The notes beneath the pieces were generated by a model that saw only the letters and a program-made list of their open reading frames with translations, was not told where the DNA came from and ran no database searches. From IMG/VR virus record IMGVR_UViG_3300012271_000008, positions 1 to 64,000 of that record: DNA of 64,000 bases. The stretch is one strand, 5' to 3'. Positions 46,162 through 51,896 of this stretch are shown here, one piece after another (the first letter of the stretch is position 1; each line of letters starts with the position of its first letter). Both the position numbers and the translations under genes were made by a program. The stretch is from a virus.

Positions 46162-46193
46162 CAAAGGTACGACAAATTATCATAACAACCAAG
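46162..46193 (-). promoter_or_regulatory. late operon promoter (Bacteroidota type)
   Basis: Read leftward: CTTG (46193-46190), 20 bp, TACCTTTG (46169-46162), then TATTACA and ATG. A terminator lies just upstream (46234-46259), so this is the likely start of the long late transcript. The predicted mRNA leader is only a few nucleotides. Confidence 0.65.
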
Positions 46194-46233
46194 TAGTATT
46201 TATAATTTTTTTTGTGTAGATAAAATTAGGCAT

Positions 46234-46259
46234 AAAAAAAGGAGAGTGTAAACTCTCCT
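46234..46259 (-). terminator. terminator after the small membrane genes
   Basis: Read leftward: AGGAGAGT, short loop, ACTCTCCT, then seven T. It ends the transcript that carries the structured RNA and two membrane proteins. Confidence 0.75.
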
Positions 46260-46281
46260 AATTATGGTCCTAAGCGATTCT

Positions 46282-46470
46282 TTAAGAACTGTATCCTGTT
46301 TTCCTGTAATAGAAGTGTGCAGCAGTCCAACCTAAAAGTGTAAGTACTATTGTACATAATGCTACTTTAAGTCCTGATCCATTAATAAGAGTAAAAGATA
46401 TAATAGCACCTGTTATAGCAAATAAGCTTTTTAATGGTCTAAGTACTGAGTAATTTTTAAATAAATTCAT
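46282..46470 (-). CDS. small membrane protein (62 aa)
   Basis: Two hydrophobic segments (about residues 14-30, SLFAITGAIISFTLING, and 34-52, VALCTIVLTLLGWTAAHFY) with a basic end. Overlaps the preceding membrane-protein gene by 14 bp and is followed by a terminator. Function unknown; could act in lysis or exclusion. Confidence 0.5.
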   Translation of the reverse strand: MNLFKNYSVLRPLKSLFAITGAIISFTLINGSGLKVALCTIVLTLLGWTAAHFYYRKTGYSS

Positions 46471-46825
46471 ATGTGTATGTTATATAAGTTAATGTAACTG
46501 CTATTATTAAAGAAGTTATTCTAACAAATAGATTAGCAGCTACGGGTAGTTTTTTAAATTCTAAATCAGTTTTATTACTACCTAAATAAAACCATTCTTT
46601 CATTTTTATCTTTGAGAAAGCTAAATCAAATATAGCTACTCTTAAAAAAAAGTATATAGGAACTCCTAAATAACTATTTATTAATAGTCCCATTATACTA
46701 GCAATCATAACAGTACCAGTTAACCTTAAATTTGATATTAGATCATGTTTGTCACCATATATTACTTCTAAAGTAACTTCTAATAGAACCAATAACAATA
46801 AGTTTATAAATAAGAGTGTATACAT
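46457..46825 (-). CDS. integral membrane protein (122 aa)
   Basis: Three or four hydrophobic segments: residues 1-20, about 36-52, 56-70 and 100-120. A charged centre (KIKMKEWFYLGSNKTDLEFKK) sits between them. No motif is recognised. Its start codon follows directly after a structured RNA stretch of about 290 nt, which could be its 5' leader. Confidence 0.55.
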   Translation of the reverse strand: MYTLLFINLLLLVLLEVTLEVIYGDKHDLISNLRLTGTVMIASIMGLLINSYLGVPIYFFLRVAIFDLAFSKIKMKEWFYLGSNKTDLEFKKLPVAANLFVRITSLIIAVTLTYITYTYEFI

Positions 46826-47117
46826 AATTTCTTTGTCTTTTATACTTACTGTGAAATAAGCATAGCTTTTCCCCTTGTAAGTTTTACCTTAGTTGCTATT
46901 TCAAGTTTAAACTTCGTTAGTAGCAGTGATTGAGCCTCTGGATAACAATATGGGGTGAACTCCCCAGACCTTTATGGTGTCTAATCTATCCAACACTACT
47001 AACTCGTTTTAACCCTTGTGTATCTATTGGAGAAAACTCTGATTCTATTTGAATCTACAATCCAACTTCTAACCTCTTATTGGTTACCTAGAGGTGGTAT
47101 TCATAACTGAATGATAC
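46826..47117 (-). ncRNA. structured RNA with its own promoter (unknown class)
   Basis: No open frame of note fills this gap, but stems abound (plus-strand positions): CTTAC 46845-46849 with GTAAG 46877-46881 enclosing AAGC/GCTT; TGCTA 46894-46898 with TAGCA 46921-46925 enclosing AAGTTTAAACTT; GGGG 46952-46955 with CCCC 46962-46965; GATTC 47041-47045 with GAATC 47051-47055; ACCTCT 47072-47077 with AGAGGT 47090-47095. A promoter-like site lies directly upstream. It is either an independent RNA or a long regulatory leader for the membrane gene at 46825. I could not match it to RNase P, 6S, tmRNA or a group I intron. Confidence 0.55.
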
Positions 47118-47121
47118 ACTA

Positions 47122-47153
47122 CAAATATACAACTATTTTTATTAATATCCTAA
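47122..47153 (-). promoter_or_regulatory. promoter-like site before the 47117-46826 RNA
   Basis: Read leftward: TTAG (47153-47150), 20 bp, TATATTTG (47129-47122). The -7 box is a full match to TAnnTTTG; the -33 box is weaker. Confidence 0.5.
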
Positions 47154-47167
47154 TTTATTTTAAAGTT

Positions 47168-47605
47168 TTATGTATATTTTTTCATTATATTCTCTAAATC
47201 ATTTAATATCTTTACATTAGATGTAATATCTTTTTCTTTAATGTCTTCTACTCTCTGTATTAGCTTTATCCAATCATCTGCCTTCATTACAACAAAGTGT
47301 TCATTAGTTTTAGAAGTCTTCTTATGTGCTATTACAGTAGGGTATTTTTGTATACTATCATCTTCTGTAAAGTTCTTTTCTTTGCAAGCATCTATCTTAT
47401 CAAATATATCTTTATAGTTAATGCCTCTAGGATACCCACATTTTAATTGCATATTATAAGGTATGTTTATAAGGTCTATACCTGAATCATCAGCTATCCT
47501 ACTACCTTGCCTTGCAGTAATACATTTATCCCAACCTAAGTCTTTAAACACATTAGCCCACATTCTTTCATACCTATGCCCTTTGTCTCTGTTTTTATTT
47601 GCCAT
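47168..47605 (-). CDS. PD-(D/E)XK-like nuclease (145 aa)
   Basis: Pattern of a Holliday-junction-resolvase/restriction-like fold: GHRYERMWANVFKDLGW with the helix Glu (E13), ARQGSRIADDSGIDLIN with the metal-binding Asp (about 43), then MQLKCGYP giving the QxK pair (about 52-54). Such enzymes cut branched DNA in phages. It overlaps the upstream 40-residue gene by one TAATG unit. Substrate not known. Confidence 0.65.
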   Translation of the reverse strand: MANKNRDKGHRYERMWANVFKDLGWDKCITARQGSRIADDSGIDLINIPYNMQLKCGYPRGINYKDIFDKIDACKEKNFTEDDSIQKYPTVIAHKKTSKTNEHFVVMKADDWIKLIQRVEDIKEKDITSNVKILNDLENIMKKYT

Positions 47606-47727
47606 TATTCAAACTCATCTTTTACTTTGTTATATAAAGCTTCTATTTCATCTTCACTCATATCATCTAGTATAACATTTAATGGAAACTCTTGGTATAT
47701 CTCAAAAAATTCTTTTTTACTTATCAT
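47605..47727 (-). CDS. hypothetical small acidic protein (40 aa)
   Basis: ATG at 47727, stop TAA overlapping the ATG of the nuclease gene. The peptide begins MISKKEFFEIYQEF and ends in an acidic helix. The overlap on both sides supports that it is translated. Confidence 0.45.
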   Translation of the reverse strand: MISKKEFFEIYQEFPLNVILDDMSEDEIEALYNKVKDEFE

Positions 47728-47866
47728 TACTTTTTACTTTTATTTTTTTTTCAATTTCAAGTGCTTGTTCTAATAAAAATTTTTCAATTTTATCATTAAC
47801 TTTTCTTTGAGATTTAAATCTTTCAGGAGTATTTACATACTCTGCATTTACATTATTTATTAGCAT
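47717..47866 (-). CDS. hypothetical small helical protein (49 aa)
   Basis: ATG at 47866. A helical Lys/Glu-rich peptide (ERFKSQRKVNDKIEKFLL). It overlaps the upstream gene by 14 bp and the downstream one by 11 bp. Its NTPERFK phrase resembles NPERFK in the upstream 66-residue protein, hinting at a shared short motif. Confidence 0.45.
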   Translation of the reverse strand: MLINNVNAEYVNTPERFKSQRKVNDKIEKFLLEQALEIEKKIKVKSNDK

Positions 47867-48053
47867 AATTTACTTCTTCAAAGTTCCTACAATTAACACA
47901 TTTAGGATTATTGCAATTCATTCCTATTGGAACCATTACATTAAATTCTAAACAAGTAGTTAATACTTCTATTTCTTCTCCTTTAAATCTTTCAGGATTT
48001 CTTTTATACCTTTCCATTTCTTCTAGGCTTATTTCTGTTTGTATTTTTTTCAT
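47853..48053 (-). CDS. small Cys-containing protein (66 aa)
   Basis: A CNNPKCVNC group (about residues 48-56) is likely a zinc knuckle. The first half is helical (EISLEEMERYKRNPERFKG). It starts 1 bp after the stop of the first gene of this operon. Function unknown. Confidence 0.5.
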   Translation of the reverse strand: MKKIQTEISLEEMERYKRNPERFKGEEIEVLTTCLEFNVMVPIGMNCNNPKCVNCRNFEEVNYANK

Positions 48054-48054
48054 A

Positions 48055-48192
48055 TTATTTTTTCCACTTTAAGTTTTTTAGTACTTCTTCATCTGGTGTG
48101 TCTTTAAGTATTTCATCTAACATCTCCATATTAGTTTTTATAATATTAGTTTTAACCTTTATTTTTTCCCACCATTCTAATTTATTTTTCAT
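48055..48192 (-). CDS. hypothetical first gene of the leftward block (45 aa)
   Basis: ATG at 48192, stop at 48055, one base before the next ATG. The peptide (MKNKLEWWEKIKVKTN and onward) is a charged helix. A promoter-like -7 box lies 6 nt before the ATG. Too short for family assignment. Confidence 0.5.
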   Translation of the reverse strand: MKNKLEWWEKIKVKTNIIKTNMEMLDEILKDTPDEEVLKNLKWKK

Positions 48193-48198
48193 TTACTA

Positions 48199-48230
48199 CA
48201 AAGGTAGTACATATATAGCGTAAATGCTAA
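48199..48230 (-). promoter_or_regulatory. promoter-like site at the start of the leftward block
   Basis: Read leftward: TTAG (48230-48227), 20 bp, TACCTTTG (48206-48199), then TAGTAA and ATG. The -7 box is identical to those at 46162 and 16992; the -33 box is weak. Confidence 0.5.
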
Positions 48231-48361
48231 TTTAGTACTCAGAAAAAAAATTATAAAAAAAAATTTAGAAAGAGTTCAGGTGGTTAGAGGAGCCAAAACA
48301 ACAACCCCCCATCTTAAATCTGACGGTAAAGCCCCCTAATGGGTAATATCATAGAAACAGA

Positions 48362-48742
48362 ATGCATACATATATAGTTAAAGAGGTCAGTACTGCTGAT
48401 CCAGCTAAAACAAACGGAGTTGTTCTACACTCAGCACAGGTTGCTCAAGTAGGAGGAGTGGTAAAGAGAGGTGACAAGACAATTCAACTGAAAGATAAAG
48501 CAGTTGGATGGATCACAACATTTGATGACAAACTAGAGGTAGGTGATTCTATTGACTATGATGAGAAGCTTCATCGTGTCAACTGGCTAACTGCCAATGA
48601 TAGAGTTATTCACCTTGCTGTTAATGAGCAAGAGCGTGAAGACAGAAAAGCTGTCCTAGCTGCTGGTGGTTATGAGAAGCAACAAGAAAGCATTAAAGCA
48701 ATGCTAATGGCTGATGCTGCTATTGCAGGCAATGAAGGCTAA
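48362..48742 (+). CDS. hypothetical protein, first rightward gene, distinct composition (126 aa)
   Basis: A soluble protein with an N-terminal beta part (YIVKEVSTADPAKTNG to HRVNWLT) and a C-terminal helical Ala/Glu-rich part. No motif recognised. Its codons are clearly less AT-rich than the rest of the rightward block, and it has its own strong terminator, so it is probably a highly expressed early monocistronic gene. The 130 bp before it (48231-48361) hold short C-runs and a small CCC-TAAT-GGG hairpin but no host-type promoter, compatible with a promoter for the virion RNA polymerase. Confidence 0.7.
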   Translation: MHTYIVKEVSTADPAKTNGVVLHSAQVAQVGGVVKRGDKTIQLKDKAVGWITTFDDKLEVGDSIDYDEKLHRVNWLTANDRVIHLAVNEQEREDRKAVLAAGGYEKQQESIKAMLMADAAIAGNEG

Positions 48743-48746
48743 AGAT

Positions 48747-48770
48747 AAGGGGGCTAACGCCCCTTTTTCT
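48747..48770 (+). terminator. strong Rho-independent terminator
   Basis: AAGGGGGC, loop TAAC, GCCCCTT, then TTT. Ends the transcript of the 126-residue gene. Confidence 0.9.
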
Positions 48771-48801
48771 CTTTAAATTGCAATAAGAATTAGATTAAAA
48801 A

Positions 48802-48842
48802 TACTTAAATGGTTAGATAAGGTTCGATTCCTTAATAAGTAG
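48802..48842 (+). ncRNA. tRNA-like minihelix (acceptor stem plus T arm only)
   Basis: TACTTA (48802-48807) pairs with TAAGTA (48836-48841); a perfect T arm TAAGG-TTCGATT-CCTTA lies at 48818-48834. The only link between acceptor and T arm is a 10-nt stretch resembling a D loop (AATGGTTAGA). There is no D stem and no anticodon arm. Acceptor/T-arm minihelices are known minimal substrates of RNase P; this could be a processing signal or a decayed tRNA. Confidence 0.5.
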
Positions 48843-48858
48843 CTAAAGAAATAAAGAT

Positions 48859-48915
48859 ATGATGATGATAATTTGGTTTATAATATTAATACTGATAATA
48901 ACTCAGGTAGATTAA
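48859..48915 (+). CDS. possible tiny hydrophobic peptide (18 aa)
   Basis: An ATG-ATG-ATG start followed by almost pure Ile/Leu/Trp/Phe and a TAA stop gives a membrane-sized peptide. It could be a toxin-like or leader peptide, but chance is possible in AT-rich DNA. Confidence 0.2.
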   Translation: MMMIIWFIILILIITQVD

Positions 48916-48933
48916 CAATTTAAAAGAAATAAA

Positions 48934-49179
48934 ATGGAAATAATTAACAAAATAGATGGCATAAAGTCACAAATTCCTATTCAATTAGAATATTATATAG
49001 GTTTAAACACTATGATATTTTCTAAACCTCGTACAAGCTTTGAAAATATAGTTTCAATAGAATTAATAGTTAAAGATGTGCAAGGTTGGGACGTAATGGT
49101 AGTAACTAATTCCACAGGCTTTAAGTATATGTACAAAGGTAAGTGGAATGATGGTTTTATGCCACAAAATGAGTCATAG
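48934..49179 (+). CDS. hypothetical protein (81 aa)
   Basis: A soluble, mostly beta protein (VSIELIVKDVQGWDVMVVTN) with Trp/Tyr near the end. No motif recognised. ATG follows an A-rich leader (aaagaaataaa), the usual start context in this block. Confidence 0.5.
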   Translation: MEIINKIDGIKSQIPIQLEYYIGLNTMIFSKPRTSFENIVSIELIVKDVQGWDVMVVTNSTGFKYMYKGKWNDGFMPQNES

Positions 49180-49308
49180 TAAGAGTTTAGAGAGTGGTAG
49201 GAGTTAACATCCACCACTCTAAGCCTATTCTAACACTATTTCTCTAAGTTATCACACATACTATTATATAGCTTTTTAACAATTTTAACAATCTAACAAG
49301 AAACTAAA

Positions 49309-49545
49309 ATGAATCAAAACAAAAATTTACTAGAAGACAATACTATTACTAACACTGAAGAAGATAATTTTGCAATATTAGCAAACAAATCTAAATCATT
49401 AGTAGATAAAAATAAAAATAGTGTAAAATGTCAACATTTGTCAACATCAGACTTTACATCAAGTGGTAAAACTAAAATTTGCAATGATTGTGGAGTAATA
49501 TTTAAAGCTACTGTTATTTGGACAGAACAAATAGCATCTCATTAA
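49309..49545 (+). CDS. small zinc-ribbon protein (78 aa)
   Basis: C41-Q-H at 41-43 and CNDC (about 58-61) are spaced as in a short zinc ribbon. The N-terminus is Asn/Asp/Glu-rich and disordered. It is preceded by repeats of the TAACAAT type (49277-49299) that recur before many genes here and may help translation start. Nucleic-acid binding is plausible, not shown. Confidence 0.5.
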   Translation: MNQNKNLLEDNTITNTEEDNFAILANKSKSLVDKNKNSVKCQHLSTSDFTSSGKTKICNDCGVIFKATVIWTEQIASH

Positions 49546-49571
49546 TCTAACAATCTAACAATAACAATCAA

Positions 49572-49775
49572 ATGAAAAGATTAACAAACTTACAGTTAAA
49601 AGACATTATAAAGCAATTTAATGATCTTAAAGAAGATGGGCAGATTATACAGACTAGTGAAGATGAATTCATTACTGTTGATGATTATGCTAAAAATGTA
49701 AAAGAAGATATAGAAAGTTTTCAAGAAAAAGATTTTGATTGGGATTTAAACTTACATAACAAAAACAATGAATAA
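49572..49775 (+). CDS. hypothetical acidic protein (67 aa)
   Basis: A helical acidic protein with repeated Asp/Glu (DLKEDGQIIQTSEDEF). The end overlaps the ATG of the next small gene by 8 bp. No family recognised. Confidence 0.5.
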   Translation: MKRLTNLQLKDIIKQFNDLKEDGQIIQTSEDEFITVDDYAKNVKEDIESFQEKDFDWDLNLHNKNNE

Positions 49776-49872
49776 ATTAAACAAAAAAATAGACCCTAAT
49801 GAATGGGATGAATTTGGTAATTTAGTACCTGATCCAGAAGGTAATGATCCTGATGGACACGAAGCTCTTTAA
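49768..49872 (+). CDS. hypothetical small acidic peptide (34 aa)
   Basis: ATG at 49768, inside the end of the upstream gene; stop TAA at 49870-49872. Rich in Asp, Pro and Gly (PDPEGNDPDGHEAL). The coupled start supports translation; role unknown. Confidence 0.4.
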   Translation: MNKLNKKIDPNEWDEFGNLVPDPEGNDPDGHEAL

Positions 49873-49977
49873 CAATACTAATAAACAACTGTAACCAATT
49901 TGTATTACTGAATATAATTGGGTAAAAACATTTGAACTGCACTTCAGTTGTTTATTTTTTTAAACTCTTTAACAATA
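49865..49977 (+). repeat. 13-nt direct repeat before two RNA genes
   Basis: CTCTTTAACAATA occurs at 49865-49877 and again at 49965-49977, exactly 100 nt apart, the second ending 1 nt before the tmRNA. A related CTTTTTAACAATT is at 49272-49284. It could be a promoter or processing signal. Confidence 0.45.
49880..49960 (+). ncRNA. hairpin-closed small RNA or complex terminator
   Basis: A perfect 12-bp stem (AATAAACAACTG 49880-49891, CAGTTGTTTATT 49945-49956) encloses 53 nt with a second stem CCAATT (49895-49900)/AATTGG (49916-49921), followed by a T run. It may be a small RNA whose closing helix doubles as terminator. Confidence 0.5.
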
Positions 49978-49978
49978 T

Positions 49979-50348
49979 GGGGGTGTTCTGGCTTTTGACA
50001 GAATGGCTATGATTAGACGAACAAGTATGCAAAAATGAAACTATCAATGCATTAAATAATATGTTTCAAGTCATAAACGACAAACAAATATCAAATACAA
50101 CTGTTGATGCTCAAGGAGTATTACAGATGTTCCCTACTGTTAAGCTAGAAATAGCAGCATAGTATGGCTGATTTAAGCTGGTAACTAAATTACCAAAAAC
50201 AGAGATAAAACTGTAAAGCTAAAGGTGGAGCTTGTACTAAGTAGTACAGCCTAATATTCTAGTTTAAAGAATACAAACAAAAACAAAACTTGTAACAATT
50301 TATTTATGATTAACATTTTGGACCTGGGTTCGACTCCCAGCACCTCCA
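49979..50348 (+). ncRNA. ssrA: phage-encoded tmRNA (transfer-messenger RNA)
   Basis: 5' end GGGGGTG with the D-loop phrase TTCTGGCTTTTGACAG; 3' end TTTTGGACCTGGGTTCGACT with T arm CTGGG/CCCAG and CACCTCC-A. The 7-bp acceptor pairs fully and has G3-U70, the alanine identity of tmRNA; CCA is not encoded. Before the tag the AGTC-n3-AACGAC phrase aligns with the resume region of bacterial tmRNA. In that frame 29 codons (50073-50159) run to TAG (50160-50162) and end in KLEIAA, keeping the final Ala-Ala degradation signal. Several stems follow (GGTAA/TTACC; TGTACT/AGTACA) where pseudoknots are expected. It would rescue stalled ribosomes and tag proteins; no SmpB gene is seen in the window, so host SmpB would be needed. 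Confidence 0.92.
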
Positions 50349-50382
50349 CAATAATAATTTAACATTTTAACAATTTAACATT

Positions 50383-50676
50383 ATGAATAACGAAGAAAAA
50401 ACAAAAAATAATATGAAAACATTTGCAGTATTAATTACATCATCAGATGGTAAAACATTAATCAGTAATCACGATGAATCTGGAGATAGTATTGTCAGTA
50501 TTATACAATTGTATGAAAGTTTAGGTCAATTACCTAAAGGTCAAATCATAAAAGCAATAGTTGAAAAAACTGAACATTATACTCCAATAGAAGCTAAAGA
50601 TTTTGATAATGGTACAATAAAGGAAATGAATTCTGATTTTAATGTTGACTTATATGAACAAATTTTGTGTATGTAA
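50383..50676 (+). CDS. hypothetical protein (97 aa)
   Basis: A small alpha/beta protein (FAVLITSSDGKTLISNHDES, QLYESLGQLPKGQIIKAIVE). Its start is preceded by three TAACA(TT/AT) repeats (50358-50381). No family recognised. It sits between the tmRNA and the next structured RNA. Confidence 0.5.
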   Translation: MNNEEKTKNNMKTFAVLITSSDGKTLISNHDESGDSIVSIIQLYESLGQLPKGQIIKAIVEKTEHYTPIEAKDFDNGTIKEMNSDFNVDLYEQILCM

Positions 50677-50689
50677 ATCAAAAATCATA

Positions 50690-50842
50690 GTCAGACAAAA
50701 GACGTTAAAAGAAGGGAATAGCTGAATATCCTTAAACAAATAGAAGCTAGATCTACATAAAACCATCCGTAAGATAGATGGCACACAACCAAAAAAGGGA
50801 AAAGTGTGCTGATGTAGAAGGAATAGAAAACAGTGAAATAAT
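50690..50842 (+). ncRNA. structured RNA with three-way junction
   Basis: CTACAT (50753-50758) pairs with ATGTAG (50812-50817). Inside are CCATC/GATGG (50763-50767, 50777-50781) and CACAC/GTGTG (50782-50786, 50804-50808), making a closed three-way junction. There is no open frame. It may be one molecule with the tRNA-like element and the next domain. Confidence 0.5.
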
Positions 50843-50926
50843 AAAATGTCTCTTTCATGGGCGAGGTTAATACGGATATTCTTTTAAAGATCCCTATTAA
50901 TAGTGGTTCAAGTCCACTGCATTTTT
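50843..50926 (+). tRNA. tRNA-Lys(UUU)-like RNA with doubled anticodon arm
   Basis: Acceptor AAAATGT/GCATTTT (50843-50849, 50919-50925) and a perfect T arm AGTGG-TTCAAGT-CCACT (50902-50918). TAATA/TATTA (50868-50872, 50895-50899) takes the anticodon-stem place, but it is extended by a second stem GGAT(A)TT/AGATCC ending in the 7-nt loop CTTTTAA (50881-50887), identical in form to a Lys UUU anticodon loop. The D arm is weak (CTTT/GAGG). No CCA encoded. Either an aberrant functional tRNA, a decoy, or a tRNA-like domain of a larger RNA. Confidence 0.5.
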
Positions 50927-50936
50927 TATTTTAACC

Positions 50937-51041
50937 AAAAACACACTGTATTACTGCAGTAGTACCACGTTTTATCTATAATGATAAATTCAATAAAGTA
51001 TAATCTACAAGGTAGAGGGTTCTTTCAGTGTGTTTTATTTT
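50937..51041 (+). ncRNA. 11-bp closed multi-hairpin RNA with terminator-like end
   Basis: AAAACACACTG (50938-50948) pairs with CAGTGTGTTTT (51026-51036), then a T-rich tail. Within: GTATTA/TAGTAC around CTGCAG (50948-50965), TTTATC/GATAAA (50971-50976, 50983-50988) and CTAC/GTAG (51005-51008, 51012-51015). The design (long closing helix, several arms, T tract) recurs at 49880 and 51897. Confidence 0.5.
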
Positions 51042-51078
51042 ATTTTTATTAATCAAAAAACAAGAAAAAAGAAATATT

Positions 51079-51270
51079 ATGAATTATTTAGATTTAGATC
51101 CTTATTTAATAATAGGATTATCAGCCGTTTTAATTATAGTAGTAATGTTTACTGCATATGATTTATTTGAAAATGAGTTAGTGATGACCAATAATTGGTT
51201 TACGTGTAGTATGATATTTTGGGTATCTATAGCTTTGCTTATTTTATCTTTTATTTATTTAACTTATTAA
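51079..51270 (+). CDS. small two-span membrane protein (63 aa)
   Basis: I start at ATG 51079; a longer frame would begin inside the preceding RNA helix. Two hydrophobic segments (YLIIGLSAVLIIVVMFTAY and FTCSMIFWVSIALLILSFIY) with a short acidic linker. Function unknown; first of a run of small membrane proteins. Confidence 0.5.
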   Translation: MNYLDLDPYLIIGLSAVLIIVVMFTAYDLFENELVMTNNWFTCSMIFWVSIALLILSFIYLTY

Positions 51271-51281
51271 CAGAAATCAAT

Positions 51282-51452
51282 ATGAAAAAATTATTATTAT
51301 TTACATTATTAGGCTTAACATTAATTTTAATATTATTAGGTTATGCTACAATAATATGGTGGGGAACATTACAAAGTTATATAGCTTTATTTGAAGTTTT
51401 TGTATTCTCTTTTTTACTTTATAAAACTTTTATTGAATTAAAAAGAATATGA
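51282..51452 (+). CDS. small two-span membrane protein (56 aa)
   Basis: Start ATG 51282 (MKKLLLFTLLGL). Two hydrophobic helices cover most of the length; the end is basic (LKRI). The first helix could be read as a signal anchor. Overlaps the next gene by 4 bp. Confidence 0.5.
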   Translation: MKKLLLFTLLGLTLILILLGYATIIWWGTLQSYIALFEVFVFSFLLYKTFIELKRI

Positions 51453-51739
51453 ATTTTCTTATTATATATTTTATAGGGTATCTTATTATGTTTTTATATG
51501 CATCTATAAGTGAAATTTTAATTGAAAAAGATAAACTTACAGTAGAAATTTTACTTGGATTTTTTTTGATAAGTATAAGTTCTTGGGGGGGTTTATTTTT
51601 TATTTTAGCAATTAAATCAATTGATAGAATAATTGTATTAAAAAGTAAAATGAGTAAACCTCTTAAAAAATGGTTAAACACAACAATTTATACTCCTAAC
51701 ACAGGTGGAGCTAATCATTTTACAACAAACAAGAAATAG
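51449..51739 (+). CDS. membrane protein (96 aa)
   Basis: Two hydrophobic segments (residues 1-19 and about 36-58) followed by a basic soluble tail (SKMSKPLKKWLN). It shares a 4-bp overlap with the upstream membrane gene. Possibly part of an envelope-modifying or exclusion set. Confidence 0.5.
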   Translation: MNFLIIYFIGYLIMFLYASISEILIEKDKLTVEILLGFFLISISSWGGLFFILAIKSIDRIIVLKSKMSKPLKKWLNTTIYTPNTGGANHFTTNKK

Positions 51740-51774
51740 ATAATTGAAACACATCCTTTGCGGAAATTTGGAAC

Positions 51775-51893
51775 GTTGTTATCTTTATATTAATAGTAGT
51801 GAAGCTGTAAAAATGTGGACAAGCTAAGGGTTTAGCTCACATTAGGTTCTACGGAATTAACAGAAACCTTGAAAGACCCGAAACTATTAATAA
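51775..51893 (+). ncRNA. structured RNA domain 1 of the 51.8-52.0 kb gap
   Basis: TATTAATAGT (51788-51797) pairs with ACTATTAATA (51883-51892), 10 bp. Inside: AATGTG/CACATT (51812-51817, 51838-51843) stacked on AGCTAA/TTAGCT (51822-51827, 51832-51837) with a GACA bulge, and GGTTCT/AGAAACC. No open frame. Confidence 0.55.
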
Positions 51894-51896
51894 CAC

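Noticed and set aside
50804-50830. Hammerhead ribozyme
   Set aside because: CTGATG is present but the following A and the paired GAAA and cleavage-site arrangement are missing.
51028-51078. Longer start for the 51079 membrane protein
   Set aside because: It would begin inside the 3' arm of the 11-bp RNA closing helix; the ATG at 51079 has the A-rich context seen for neighbours.
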